Below are positions 11,466 through 20,884 of a stretch of 64,000 bases of DNA, piece after piece. The notes under the pieces are model-generated. The model was not told where the DNA came from. It did not search any database and saw nothing but the letters and a program-made list of their open reading frames with translations. This stretch comes from Cymbomonas tetramitiformis (taxonomy: Eukaryota > Chlorophyta > Pyramimonadophyceae > Pyramimonadales > Pyramimonadaceae), in NCBI GenBank assembly GCA_001247695.2, contig LGRX02028658.1, positions 1-64,000 on the forward strand, in the 5' to 3' direction. How positions within the stretch are numbered: the stretch's first letter is position 1; each line of letters begins with the position of its first letter. The translations under genes were made by a program, and so were the position numbers.

Positions 11466-14400
11466 CTAGTTGTCGTCAGAGTCAAGTGATGGCTTTAGGC
11501 ATTCAAAAAAGTCAGCCGTGGGGTCAAGAATGACCGCGGTCTCCATGCACGGATGTGGTATAACGACGACCTGCTGTTCAACTTTGTTGGCTAAGATGAA
11601 AGGCTCGGTTTTCTTCTCGAAAGCCGCTGGGTCACGGTGCGGGTTGAAGGTGTACACCGTCTTAGTCACATCGTCCGGCCCGAGAATCGAGTTCCTCTGA
11701 CGGTAGGCCTTGATTTGTTGTTCGGTTGGCTTTGCCAGCCAGTTGACTCTCAATAAGATGTACAGCCGTCCCGCGATCTCCACCCGCAGATTGTTTGTAA
11801 TGCGGCCGTGCCTGCATACCGCCACCATGTTTGATACGCAATTAGTTGGGACATAGTGCATTAAGTACAGAACTTTATGCGCTATCCGCAGACTGACTAT
11901 CTTTATTCGGTAAGCACTCACATACCCGGTGGCTTCGTCACACCATTTTTGTTTCAGGATCACCTTTCCACCTTCACCCACACATTCGTCCACGAAGAAA
12001 GCCCGAAAGTAGCTGTATATGTTGATATTATCGCGATCACTCCCAGCCAGCAGCATGTTTCATGCCTGTAGTAGATAGGTCGAACGTGGTACATTAAGTG
12101 GTATGGTTTATACACTAGCCGCATACTATTCCGATTTGGGAGGACGCACCTGTCAACTTCCTTGGTTTTAGGCAAACCCTTCTTGTTCAGGATCACCCTT
12201 CCATCTTTATCCAGCTGCTCATTAATGAAGAAAGTCTGGAAATAACTATGTAAGGTGCTCTTGTTGCGATCACTCCCAGCAGTGCGATAAAAGCCATCAC
12301 CGATGGTCACGTAGGAAAAGCTTCGGCAAACCGGGTTCGGCCCGACCATGAGCAACGACTCGTACTCCGTGAACTTTCGACCCAGCCATACTGTGGGATC
12401 TGTGTACGCTCCAAAAAATGGCTCGTCAATGTGTTCGGGTTTTCCTAAAGCCTGCGCGTATTTACCTCGGCGTGTCTTGGGAATACTTCGAACCTTGCGG
12501 TTCCAGCTGTGCATCCACAAGAAATAACGTTGTTAGTGCTCTAAAGGGTACCCTAAGATACCCTTTATGCATTTTGTGTACCTTAACGGTATACTAAATC
12601 AATAAGCACGTCCTGTGTGGGCGTGTCTACTCCACGCACCTGCGCGCCTCATTCACATATCTTTCCCATTTCTCCCTGAGCACCGCATAAGCAGGAATTG
12701 CAGTCTGCATCCAAACCCTCAAGTCCTTGATGTCGTCGTCTTTTAGGACAACACGTTTTCCCTCGGACGAAACATCGACGCGAATACCCGGACGACGCCC
12801 CATCGTAATCGGAGCCACCGGCCGTGGAGTGTTGCCCGCCCGCTTCAAGTGGAGCATCAGCCCGCGCACAACACGCAAAACCTTTGACCGCTTCACGTTG
12901 AACATGGCGTTTTGCACGGGGAAGGCGTTGTTCTTCGCGATCCTTTTGAGGAAACCATTAAAGGACTCGAAGGCGTACATCCATACCTCCCGCATTGGGC
13001 CATACCTTTGAAGTTGCTCGACCATGTGAGAAAACATGTGAGTGTTGATCACAGACCACGCATACGCTGCACCGCTGGACTCCAAGTCTTGAAAAAACAG
13101 CCTAATTTCGTTTGCCAGCAGCTCCATGTCCTGCTACAAACACAAATCGGTTCTTTAGTACGTACTTAAGTTGTCAATTGTGTACTAAACACACACTAAA
13201 CTCATGTTATTGCTTACCTCAGGTTTCACTTGTTCGGTCGTGAGCTCGCGCACGATCAAGGTCATCCTGCCCACCAGCTTTGCCAAGTCATTTCTTGGAT
13301 GTCCATCATCCCGTGGCCAAGCGCTGAGTGTCGACATTGTTGAGTTTTGTATGAGCTTCAAGGCATCATGGGCCCGAATGTGCTTGGCGGCTTTCTTGTC
13401 GCCGGTGGTTCGTAGCACTCGTTTGTGCCCTTGTCCCCAACTTTTCGTCGGCCTCGTAACGCCCATCCATTTACGAGCGGTCTCCAGCGAACGCAAGGTT
13501 GCTGACGCCTTGTTTGGGCGTGGCGAGATCGCGAAAGGACCGTGCGCCATCTTGTACATCTCCACCATCTCACCTGCAGAGCAGTTCATCCCCTCTTGTA
13601 ATTTAAAGTGTTCTTAGTATGGTCTTAACGCGATAAGTCCCGCCTAAATACACTCTAAGTACAAAATCACATACCTTTTGCATTCTTCACTTTAGTCGTC
13701 GCGTGCCACGTGGGGTGGGCACCGTCGACTTTCGCGTGCTGACGCATTGCATCCGTGAAGTCAAGACCGAGCAAGCTAGTAGCAATTCGGTTGACGAGGT
13801 TCATGGTAGCATGCATGCCATCTAGCAAAAAGTCCCGCACGATATTGAAGTACCCCAATCGCGCGAACTCGCTCAAAAACTTGACGCCAGTCCGTCGCAT
13901 GCTCTCTTGCAAGTGGTCTCCTGAAAGATCCGGGTCTCCACTATCTCGAAGATTTTCGTGGGTTCGAGCCTGCCTCTTGTACTCCTCGTCCTTGCGAAAC
14001 TCAGGTGGACCTGTGAAAGAAACATAAGAACACTGAATATGCAAACATGAACCCAAACTGGCGTTAATACATGCTTTACACACGCATAGGGTTAACTTAG
14101 TGTTATATACTCCTATTATTACAGGGCATTCGTTCGTTCTTACCTGGCGGTGTCTGCTTGCTGAACAAATACAACATCTTTCTCATAGCTGTTGAATGAG
14201 TCCCCCAAATTTTGCACTTCATGCATCCCGCATACGCATCGACGTCCATGACGCTGGCCGCTTCCACCGCTCCTTTGTAGTCCATGAGTATAGCATAGAG
14301 CATGGCCCTCAATCGCACGTGCTCGTCCTCGTAGGAATCCCAACACATGAAGCCTTCATCCCACAAGGTGATCAGTTCGTCCACCATTTTACCATAAAGT

Positions 14401-16237
14401 AACTGACAGTTGGCTGGGTGTTGACCGGCGATCAGCCCATAGAGCTCCATGTACTCGTACTTGGTGCGGATTTCGGGGGGTAGGTTCAAGATTTGGAAGT
14501 ACATTGGAAATACCCCTGCCTTGTTTTGCCACACCGCCGTCCCATCGGCGCTGAATATGAGTAGTATGTTCCTGGCCTCCTCGAAAAAGTCCTTGTGTCG
14601 CACGTTTTTGCGATCTTGCCATTCCTCCGCGTCTGAGCACAATCGAAAACACGCAGGAATGCACATCAGTAGGGCGCGTTTAGTGTACATAGTACACACC
14701 ATTTATTTCCTAACAACATACTAACGAGACATCCTAACGCAATCGACAAAACATATGCATCCACGTCGGTTAGTACACGCTTAGTCTGTGCATAACACAC
14801 AACACACACGTTAACAACATACTAACGACATATTAAAGGCATGTTGCTTACCCCAGATGGTGCGGAATGACCCGTCTTCTGGTGGTGTATGCCGCGAGTG
14901 AGCGCGCATCAACTCCGCCGTTTGTGGGTTGGCGTACACACGTCGGAGTATATCTGCGATAGACCACCAAAAGAATTGTGATCGCGCTCGCCGACCCTTG
15001 CCCTCGTCCACCTCTCCCGTCTCGCCATACGCCTCCCACCGGGCCTCCTTACACTTTGGGCACACGGCATCGTTAGCATGCGCCCCCTCGAAGAACACAC
15101 ACCCATTCACACACAAGTCCACTCTGTTGGGGGGGGCGTCGAAGGCTTCGAAGTTTTTCCATGCAGCTTGGAAGCTACTTGGAAAGCTATGGAGTAGCTC
15201 CCCAAAGTGCTTGTTCATAATGGAGAAGAGCTTGGTGAGAGAGTCTTGCGACATCTTGCCCTCACTATTCCATTCAAGCAAATCGACAAGGAGGTCCAAC
15301 GTGTTGACGGGGGGGTGGGACTGCGTCGTGGTCTTCCGCGGGCGCCTGTGTAGAACGCCCATGCATTCCATCGAAGAACTTTAAGAATGTGGACCTATGT
15401 TTGATAATGTATGTGAACACGCATAGTTTATCTTTAACAGGTTAAGGGTGTCTAAAACATGTCCTAACGCGTTTTGAGAGCTCATCATTGCTGTACTTAA
15501 AGACATCATTGTCTCAATGAGGCTCTTTGTGGCCGCATGTACGTCTTGCTTGGCTGGATCGCCTGCATTCCACCAGTCCTCGATGTCTTCCATCATGGAT
15601 CCGGCGTCATTGTCGGAGAACAAATCGGGGCAAGTACCTACCGACTCTTCGCCCTTACTTCCACATGACTCGTAGGAGAATCTCGAGTCCGAATCCAAAC
15701 CCGAAATGCACGTCGAGTATGACCGGTCTTCATCGTCGAGATCTAAAGCATCTGAGGCGTCGCCGGCCTCCTGGTCACGTCTTCGCGCCGTCACATGATC
15801 TTCGTGTGCAACGTTCACGGAGCTGCATACATAAGGTACTGTTTGATTGCTATATATAGTCTAACAGCACACTAACTAGACTCAAAGCAGCTAGCGGCAA
15901 AATCATATGCACACCTGGCTTGACCAAGTCCCCGGTCTTCCACGAGTTCCGCGTCGTCGTCTGATTCCACGGCTGGGCGACCATCAGGTAGAGAGATTGG
16001 TACCGCATCCCAATACCGCTCCCCGGGGGCAACCTTTGTGAATTGTTTTCGGTGTCGCCATCGGGTGGTTCGACCGACCCAATTTGCGGTTACGCCATAG
16101 CACATCCCACAGTCACATAATACCATGCCATCTCTCCTGCCTTGTCCTTTCCGAGTTTCCATGGCATGTGCTTCGTCGCGAATCTGCCATTCTCTCTCGC
16201 GACATGTGAGGCGTTCGTCACACTCCTCGGAAGACAT
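11466..16237 (-). CDS. Transposase_21 (tnp2-type) transposase, multi-exon
   Basis: Exons in transcription order: 16237-15915, 15822 to about 15500, 15378-14852, 14632-14144, 14010-13675, about 13592-13218, 13133-12640, 12506 to about 12080, then to 11466. Donors include GTAAGC, GTAAGA, GTATGT and GTGCGT. The first exon has LCDCGMCYG and RTTRWRHRKQF. The 15378-14852 exon has a Cys cluster (LCVNGCVFF..CPKC) and FWWSIADILRRVY. The 14632-14144 exon has the core: LLIFSADGTAVW, ILNLPPEIRTKYEYMELY, MVDELITLWDEGF, and a CMKC pair. The next has DFLLDGMHATMNLVNRI. These match the order of tnp2 transposases, which cut CACTA-type ends. Near the 3' end a segment of about 80 codons (TLHSYFQTFFINE then IYSYFRAFFVDE) is duplicated and the two copies are in different frames, so the C-terminus may be damaged or an intron is unresolved. 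Confidence 0.85.
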
Positions 16238-16254
16238 TGACCTGTCAGTGTTAG

Positions 16255-16620
16255 CATGCGGTTAGATGGCGGTTAAGCCTCTAATGCCACACTAACCACG
16301 CATTAGGACTCGGGGAAAGGGCCTCTCACCCCGCAGGGCTCGCCTCTCCGAGGCCGAGGGTGGCGACCGCGGGTCAGATGTCATCCGGCGGCTGCTGCTG
16401 GTCGGAGCTCGCGAAGTCCATGGAGTTCGCACTCGACGCGTCGACGGGCATGCCCAGCTCGGGGGGCGGGGACGGCGAGGTTCCGCGGTGGGGCTCGTCG
16501 GGCCTGTCGGTGTTAGCATGCGGTTAGATGGCGGTTAAGTCTCTAATGCCACACTAACCACGCATTAGGACTCGGGGAAAGGGCCTCTCACCCCGCAGGG
16601 CTCGCCTCTCCAAGGCCGAG
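16255..16620. repeat. ~115-bp direct duplication across an intron and splice donor
   Basis: The stretch from GTGTTAGCATGCGGTTAGAT to CGCCTCTCC(G/A)AGGCCGAGGG occurs at about 16249-16370 and again at about 16509-16622. Each copy holds an intron donor (GTGAGA on the minus strand) plus CACTAA-type motifs. The copies differ by a few bases. It means two successive introns of the accessory gene region share their sequence. Confidence 0.85.
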
Positions 16621-17338
16621 GGCCAACTTGCAAATGTCCCGACGAATATTTTTCAGGTTTACACCCACTGGAGGTAGCAATTCCCACCGCTGGTCGGCAA
16701 AGGTGATGGTCGAGGGTTTGTCGGCTAAGTCCAATAGATCCGGAAGGAGGCTCCAGATTGCCGCGTCGTTATTGCTAACGGTGTCCACATGGTGCAAGAA
16801 CTCGCGAATCGACAGCACCGTCGTTTTCGTGCGCCCACTACCATCTGGAATACCTTTCCCACTGATCGGAAACCAGCTGTCGATGGTCACGGTGTGTTGC
16901 CTGCGGGGAAAATTGCACACACTGAGTGCCCAGCCCGTTATTTATGTGTGGTTAAGGTGTACTAATACCACACTAACCATACACTATGTTCCAGATAGAG
17001 AAGAGGGCTCACTCACCTCGCTAGATCAACGTCGTCGAGGAGGAGGAGGAGTTCGATATCTTCCTGGACACTCGACTCCTCCTGGATTTTGGATCGTGCG
17101 AGATCCATGGGAGGCGGCAATGGTGTCATTAGAACGCCATGGTCGACAATGACCTCCGCAGGCCTGCAGATATCTCGTTGTTAGGTTCCTGATATGGTAG
17201 GGTTAACATGCTAACAACGCACTAACTACGCACTAAGGTGATTGAGGAACCGTACCCGCGATGGTTGGCGACGATGTTCATCATTTCGTTGGCAATAGAT
17301 AGGAGGCAACTTTGCAGTTTGCACACCATCTTCAGGTA
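16374..17338 (-). pseudogene. CACTA accessory protein (TnpA-like role inferred), 5'-truncated
   Basis: Four exons join in phase: 17338-17258, 17163-17017, 16900-16592, 16503-16374 (TGA). Acceptors are ACAG, CTGCAG, CCGCAG, CGACAG; donors GTACGG, GTGAGT, GTGAGA. The protein has a short helix (KMVCKLQSCLLSIANEMM), an acidic Leu run, then LDLADKPSTITFADQRWELL and PPVGVNLKNI, and ends ASSDQQQPPDDI. The LDLAD..WxL..PxGVNL block recurs in the gene at 50946-51849, so it is a conserved family. I do not recognise a named domain. The position upstream of the transposase on the same strand suggests a second transposition protein. Earlier exons are absent because the element stops at 17339. Confidence 0.7.
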
Positions 17339-20300
17339 CTGTTATGTAGAACACGGTGCCACCATGCCGCTGCAGCTGCTGGAGTGTGGACAGAAGCCTG
17401 ACCACTTCATAAAATAATTTGCTGTGCCTGCCATCCAGGCCTGTGAGAGTTCCAGCAGGGGAGAGATCCTGACATGGAAACCCACATACCATGACCCACT
17501 GGCGTCCTTGAAGAGCTCCTGCTCGTATGAAGTCGGCGCTGGTGGTCTCGCGCAGATCTTGGGGTAGAGCCCCAAGCTCTATTGCACGGGACGAGATGAG
17601 GTCAGGGTATCGTCTTAGCAATGCCATGCACCTGGCTCTGGCAACTGTCCGACTGCTCGGGGATATGTCCTGATACAGGTAGCGATCCACCTTCATCCCA
17701 CTGCGGAGCAACATTTCTAGCCCAGCACATAGGCCTCCACATGGCTCGTAGCACACCACGCCTTCCTGCCGAGCTTGCGAGAAGAATCGACTGCCCAGCA
17801 CCCTGGTGTCGACCTTCTCGGGCTTCAGGATGCGCTCACCTTCAAAGTACTCATTGCTGTACACAGCAGGGCTTCCCTCGCCGTGCGTACCTCGCGTCGG
17901 CCTGACCAGGCTCGACGCCTTCCAAGCTGCTCTGGCTAACCTTCCAGAGTCGGTCGCCAGCTCAGGCAAGTCAGTGTCGAACATGTCCCCATGATTGCAT
18001 TCTAATTCCTCGTGGTAGTGCAAATCGAACAAACGATGCACTGGTCCTGTGCCCAACTGCTCCATGGCAGCCATCCTGCAGTAGTTGGCAACCTGCACCT
18101 CTGGCGTGGCCTCTTCCCCTGGGAAGGTATCCCCAGCCAACATAAAGCACAAGTGGTCACCGAAGTCCTTCGCGTGAACTTCCCCCACGCCTGCGTGCAA
18201 CGCAGTCACCTTCTCCCTTTCATGCCTCGCTCCAGTCTCATCCGTCGTGGATGGCAGTGGGTAGCGAGACGGCACGTCAGCGTTGCTGTTCTTGGCGCCT
18301 GGACGATACTTCACAGTGAAGTCGAGCTCCTGCAAACTGATTGCCCAGCGTAGGTGTTGCCCTTGGAGATCGGCCTTCTCCATCAGGGTGGTGAGCGGTG
18401 AGTGGTCGGTCACCAAAGTGAAGTGGACTCCATGCAAGTACTGCCTCAGTGTGCGCACTGCCCATACCACTGCGAGCATCTCCCCTTTGAAGCTGGCGTA
18501 CTGTCTCTCCGTTTTACTCAGGGATCGGCTGATTGCCATACAAATGTACTCCTTTCCATCATCGTCCTTCTGGCCCAGCACTGCGCCAATGCCATAGGTG
18601 CTCCAATCGGTGTACAATATGAGGGGTCTGTCGTAATCGATAGGCCTCAGGCACCTCCCAGAACAGAGAGCATCCTTAAGTTCTTGAAGTGCTCGGTCTT
18701 GCTCCTTCCCCCAGGCTGCCTTGATGTCAGTGACCTCCTTTTTGAGCAGGTCATTGAGAGGGCGGGCCATCTCAGAGTAGTTTGGTCCCCCTGGCTCTCC
18801 CACCAAGCCCTTATAGTAGTTCATTATACCCAAGATCGAGCGGAGCCCAGTCTTGTCCTGAGGGCTTGGAAGCTCCTGGATGGCCTTGCATTTGGCTTCT
18901 TGCGCGCCAATAGAGTTGTGACCAATGCGATGGCCCAGAAAGTCCACCGTGGCTGCACCAAAGGTACTCTTGCCTGCATGCAAACGGATGCCAGCGTCCC
19001 CCAAGGTGCGAAGTACGTCCTCAACGTCCTTCAAATGCTGCTCAGGCGTGGAATCCGTATAGACCACTACGTCATCGACGTACGCCACCGTGCAATGCTG
19101 CAAGTGCCGTAATTCGTAGTCCATGATTCTTACGAACGCAGAAGTAGCTCCAGCTGCACCAAAAGGCATCGAGGTGTATTGGTACAACTGATTCTTCCAC
19201 CAAAACGCCGTCTTGCTCCTGTCCTCTTCCGTGGCCATGGGAATCTGGTGGAAAGCTTTGGTGGCATCCAGCGTGGTCTTGAACTTAGCCTTCGCCACCT
19301 TCTGGTAGAGCTCCTCTGGTCGGTGCGGCAGCGTATTGTCTTTGAGGGAGTGTCGATTGACACCCCTGAGGTCCACGCAGAACCTCGTCTGGGTCCACAG
19401 GCCAGTCTCGTGATCTTTCTTGCCAGCTACGACCACGTTGCTCGCATGCCTGCAATGCTTGGCTGCTGGCTCTATAAAGCCATACTCCAAAAGTTCCTTG
19501 CAATGAATATCGATGATTTCCTGCTCGCCCGGACTGTACTTCCTGGGTCTCTGGTAGGCGGCCTTGGATTCGTCTACGAAAGGAATGGAGAACGTGTTGT
19601 GCTCCGCTTTGCCCTTGTAGCCTTTCAGATCGTGAGGACTGTTGGCAAAGGTGGTCTTGCACCTGCGCAGAACATTCCGCATTTCCTCCCAGTGCTCCTC
19701 CTTGAAGTCAGGATGTCCTCCAAACGTGGCATTGAGCTCAGTGTCGAGCCACGCTGCTTCGTCCTTGGTCACTGTCGTGTCACCCAGAGGTTGAAGCTCG
19801 TCCAGCACGGTGTACGGCAAGACCTCATCCTGCTCCGCGACATTGGCCACCCAGCCAGGCTCCCATTGCCTTGAGGATTGCTGAGCCTCCCAAGAAGTGC
19901 AGGGGGACGAACCCCAGGCGCTGCGTGTGGGTGACGTGACACCATACGTAGGCGCACACTCGGTCATCTTGCCAGCGACCCACAAGATTCCGCACAAAAG
20001 CAGAAAAAATCGCAAAATTCGATTGAAATGCGCTGCGGCTACCGGCGAGTTCGAAGCGAAGAAGCACGCCATGATTCTCCACCCCCCGTGCGCAAAGCGA
20101 GTACTCCCACCAGCAGCAGCGAAGATCACGACTGCAAGGACAAGCGCCATGTAGGCGGCTTGTGCGACGCGGTGAAGGCGGAGATTGCGTCGGAGCTGCG
20201 CCCAGCGCGCCGCGAAGCGAGGCTTGTCCAATCTGGCGGGCAAAGCGGGCAGGCGCACGCGGCCCAACAAGAAGACTTGGGACAAGCGCAGGGTCGGAAC

Positions 20301-20675
20301 GGTCCATCCACGGCCATGTTGAACGTGACCGGCGCCCAGCGGGCAACGCACGCGACAGGAGCCGTGGCATGCCACGTCTCCAGCGTAGATGTCGGCACAA
20401 ACCCAAAGCCAGGCGAGGACCACGAAGAGGAGGACGATCGCACACCGTGACCAGCACGCCAAGGAAACGACCACCATCCGAAGGGGCATCACCATCCAAT
20501 CCCCCGCACGCACACGGTGCATGCCAGCATAGATGCCTGCGGCGCGCAAGATAAGGAGCCCAACGTACCAAACGTAGGCGAGAGCCCATAAGACCCAGAC
20601 GTTGTAAGATGCACGAAGGGGGTAACGTCGAGCAGCCGACCACCATACGGGCAGCTGGTGCAAAAATGAGGCCAC
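17226..20675 (-). CDS. membrane-segment / reverse transcriptase / RNase H / cytosine-5 methyltransferase polyprotein, truncated
   Basis: The 1149-codon frame has four hydrophobic segments within residues 25-235 (about 25-50, 66-97, 172-190, 220-236). RT spans about 395-600 with YVDD at 532-535. RNase H follows with Asp690 (YTDWS), Glu732 (GEMLA) and Asp757 (VTDHSP). After a ~170-residue linker comes a cytosine-5 methyltransferase start: motif I VVCYEPCGGLCAGLE at 973-987, then VDRYLYQDI, and the catalytic motif IV CGFPCQDLSPAG at 1064-1075 with Cys1068. The VDRY wording resembles the DNMT3/DRM branch. The frame leaves the element at about residue 1110; the last ~39 residues are transposon DNA read out of frame. 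Motifs VI, VIII, IX and X are missing, so the enzyme is inactive as it stands. No integrase follows RNase H. Cytosine methyltransferases inside retrotransposons are known from some algae and dinoflagellates; this combination with membrane segments is unfamiliar to me. Confidence 0.88.
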   Translation of the reverse strand: MASFLHQLPVWWSAARRYPLRASYNVWVLWALAYVWYVGLLILRAAGIYAGMHRVRAGDWMVMPLRMVVVSLACWSRCAIVLLFVVLAWLWVCADIYAGDVACHGSCRVRCPLGAGHVQHGRGWTVPTLRLSQVFLLGRVRLPALPARLDKPRFAARWAQLRRNLRLHRVAQAAYMALVLAVVIFAAAGGSTRFAHGGWRIMACFFASNSPVAAAHFNRILRFFLLLCGILWVAGKMTECAPTYGVTSPTRSAWGSSPCTSWEAQQSSRQWEPGWVANVAEQDEVLPYTVLDELQPLGDTTVTKDEAAWLDTELNATFGGHPDFKEEHWEEMRNVLRRCKTTFANSPHDLKGYKGKAEHNTFSIPFVDESKAAYQRPRKYSPGEQEIIDIHCKELLEYGFIEPAAKHCRHASNVVVAGKKDHETGLWTQTRFCVDLRGVNRHSLKDNTLPHRPEELYQKVAKAKFKTTLDATKAFHQIPMATEEDRSKTAFWWKNQLYQYTSMPFGAAGATSAFVRIMDYELRHLQHCTVAYVDDVVVYTDSTPEQHLKDVEDVLRTLGDAGIRLHAGKSTFGAATVDFLGHRIGHNSIGAQEAKCKAIQELPSPQDKTGLRSILGIMNYYKGLVGEPGGPNYSEMARPLNDLLKKEVTDIKAAWGKEQDRALQELKDALCSGRCLRPIDYDRPLILYTDWSTYGIGAVLGQKDDDGKEYICMAISRSLSKTERQYASFKGEMLAVVWAVRTLRQYLHGVHFTLVTDHSPLTTLMEKADLQGQHLRWAISLQELDFTVKYRPGAKNSNADVPSRYPLPSTTDETGARHEREKVTALHAGVGEVHAKDFGDHLCFMLAGDTFPGEEATPEVQVANYCRMAAMEQLGTGPVHRLFDLHYHEELECNHGDMFDTDLPELATDSGRLARAAWKASSLVRPTRGTHGEGSPAVYSNEYFEGERILKPEKVDTRVLGSRFFSQARQEGVVCYEPCGGLCAGLEMLLRSGMKVDRYLYQDISPSSRTVARARCMALLRRYPDLISSRAIELGALPQDLRETTSADFIRAGALQGRQWVMVCGFPCQDLSPAGTLTGLDGRHSKLFYEVVRLLSTLQQLQRHGGTVFYITVPEDGVQTAKLPPIYCQRNDEHRRQPSRVRFLNHLSA

Positions 20676-20884
20676 GAAACGCCTCCACCAAACTTGGAAG
20701 GGGCACCATGACAGGTGTCAAGCTACTGCCTCCCACATCGCCCACACGGCGACCATGGGAACGGGACCGCGTCCCAACCACCACCAAACCACTGCACTGC
20801 CTGCAAACGAGATACACGCTCGCAGGACACCTGGCCGCAAGTGGACCGCCCGTGCAGGCGGCCCACGGCCACAGCGTTGGTCGT

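Larger units (their letters stand above)
9808..17339 (-). mobile_element. CACTA-like (EnSpm-type) DNA transposon, truncated at its right end
   Basis: The unit contains a Transposase_21 gene (11466-16237), an accessory gene (16374-17338, 5' part missing), and a subterminal repeat field at its left. TTAGTG/CACTAA words fill the introns and flanks. A two-gene layout is typical of plant CACTA elements. The right boundary at 17339/17340 is where reading switches into a retrotransposon methyltransferase. The left boundary is not defined: no terminal inverted repeat pair could be matched because the right end is missing. Confidence 0.7.

Noticed and set aside
18402..19874. Plus-strand frames of 230-236 codons opposite the RT domain
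   Set aside because: Antisense shadows of a clear reverse transcriptase/RNase H frame.
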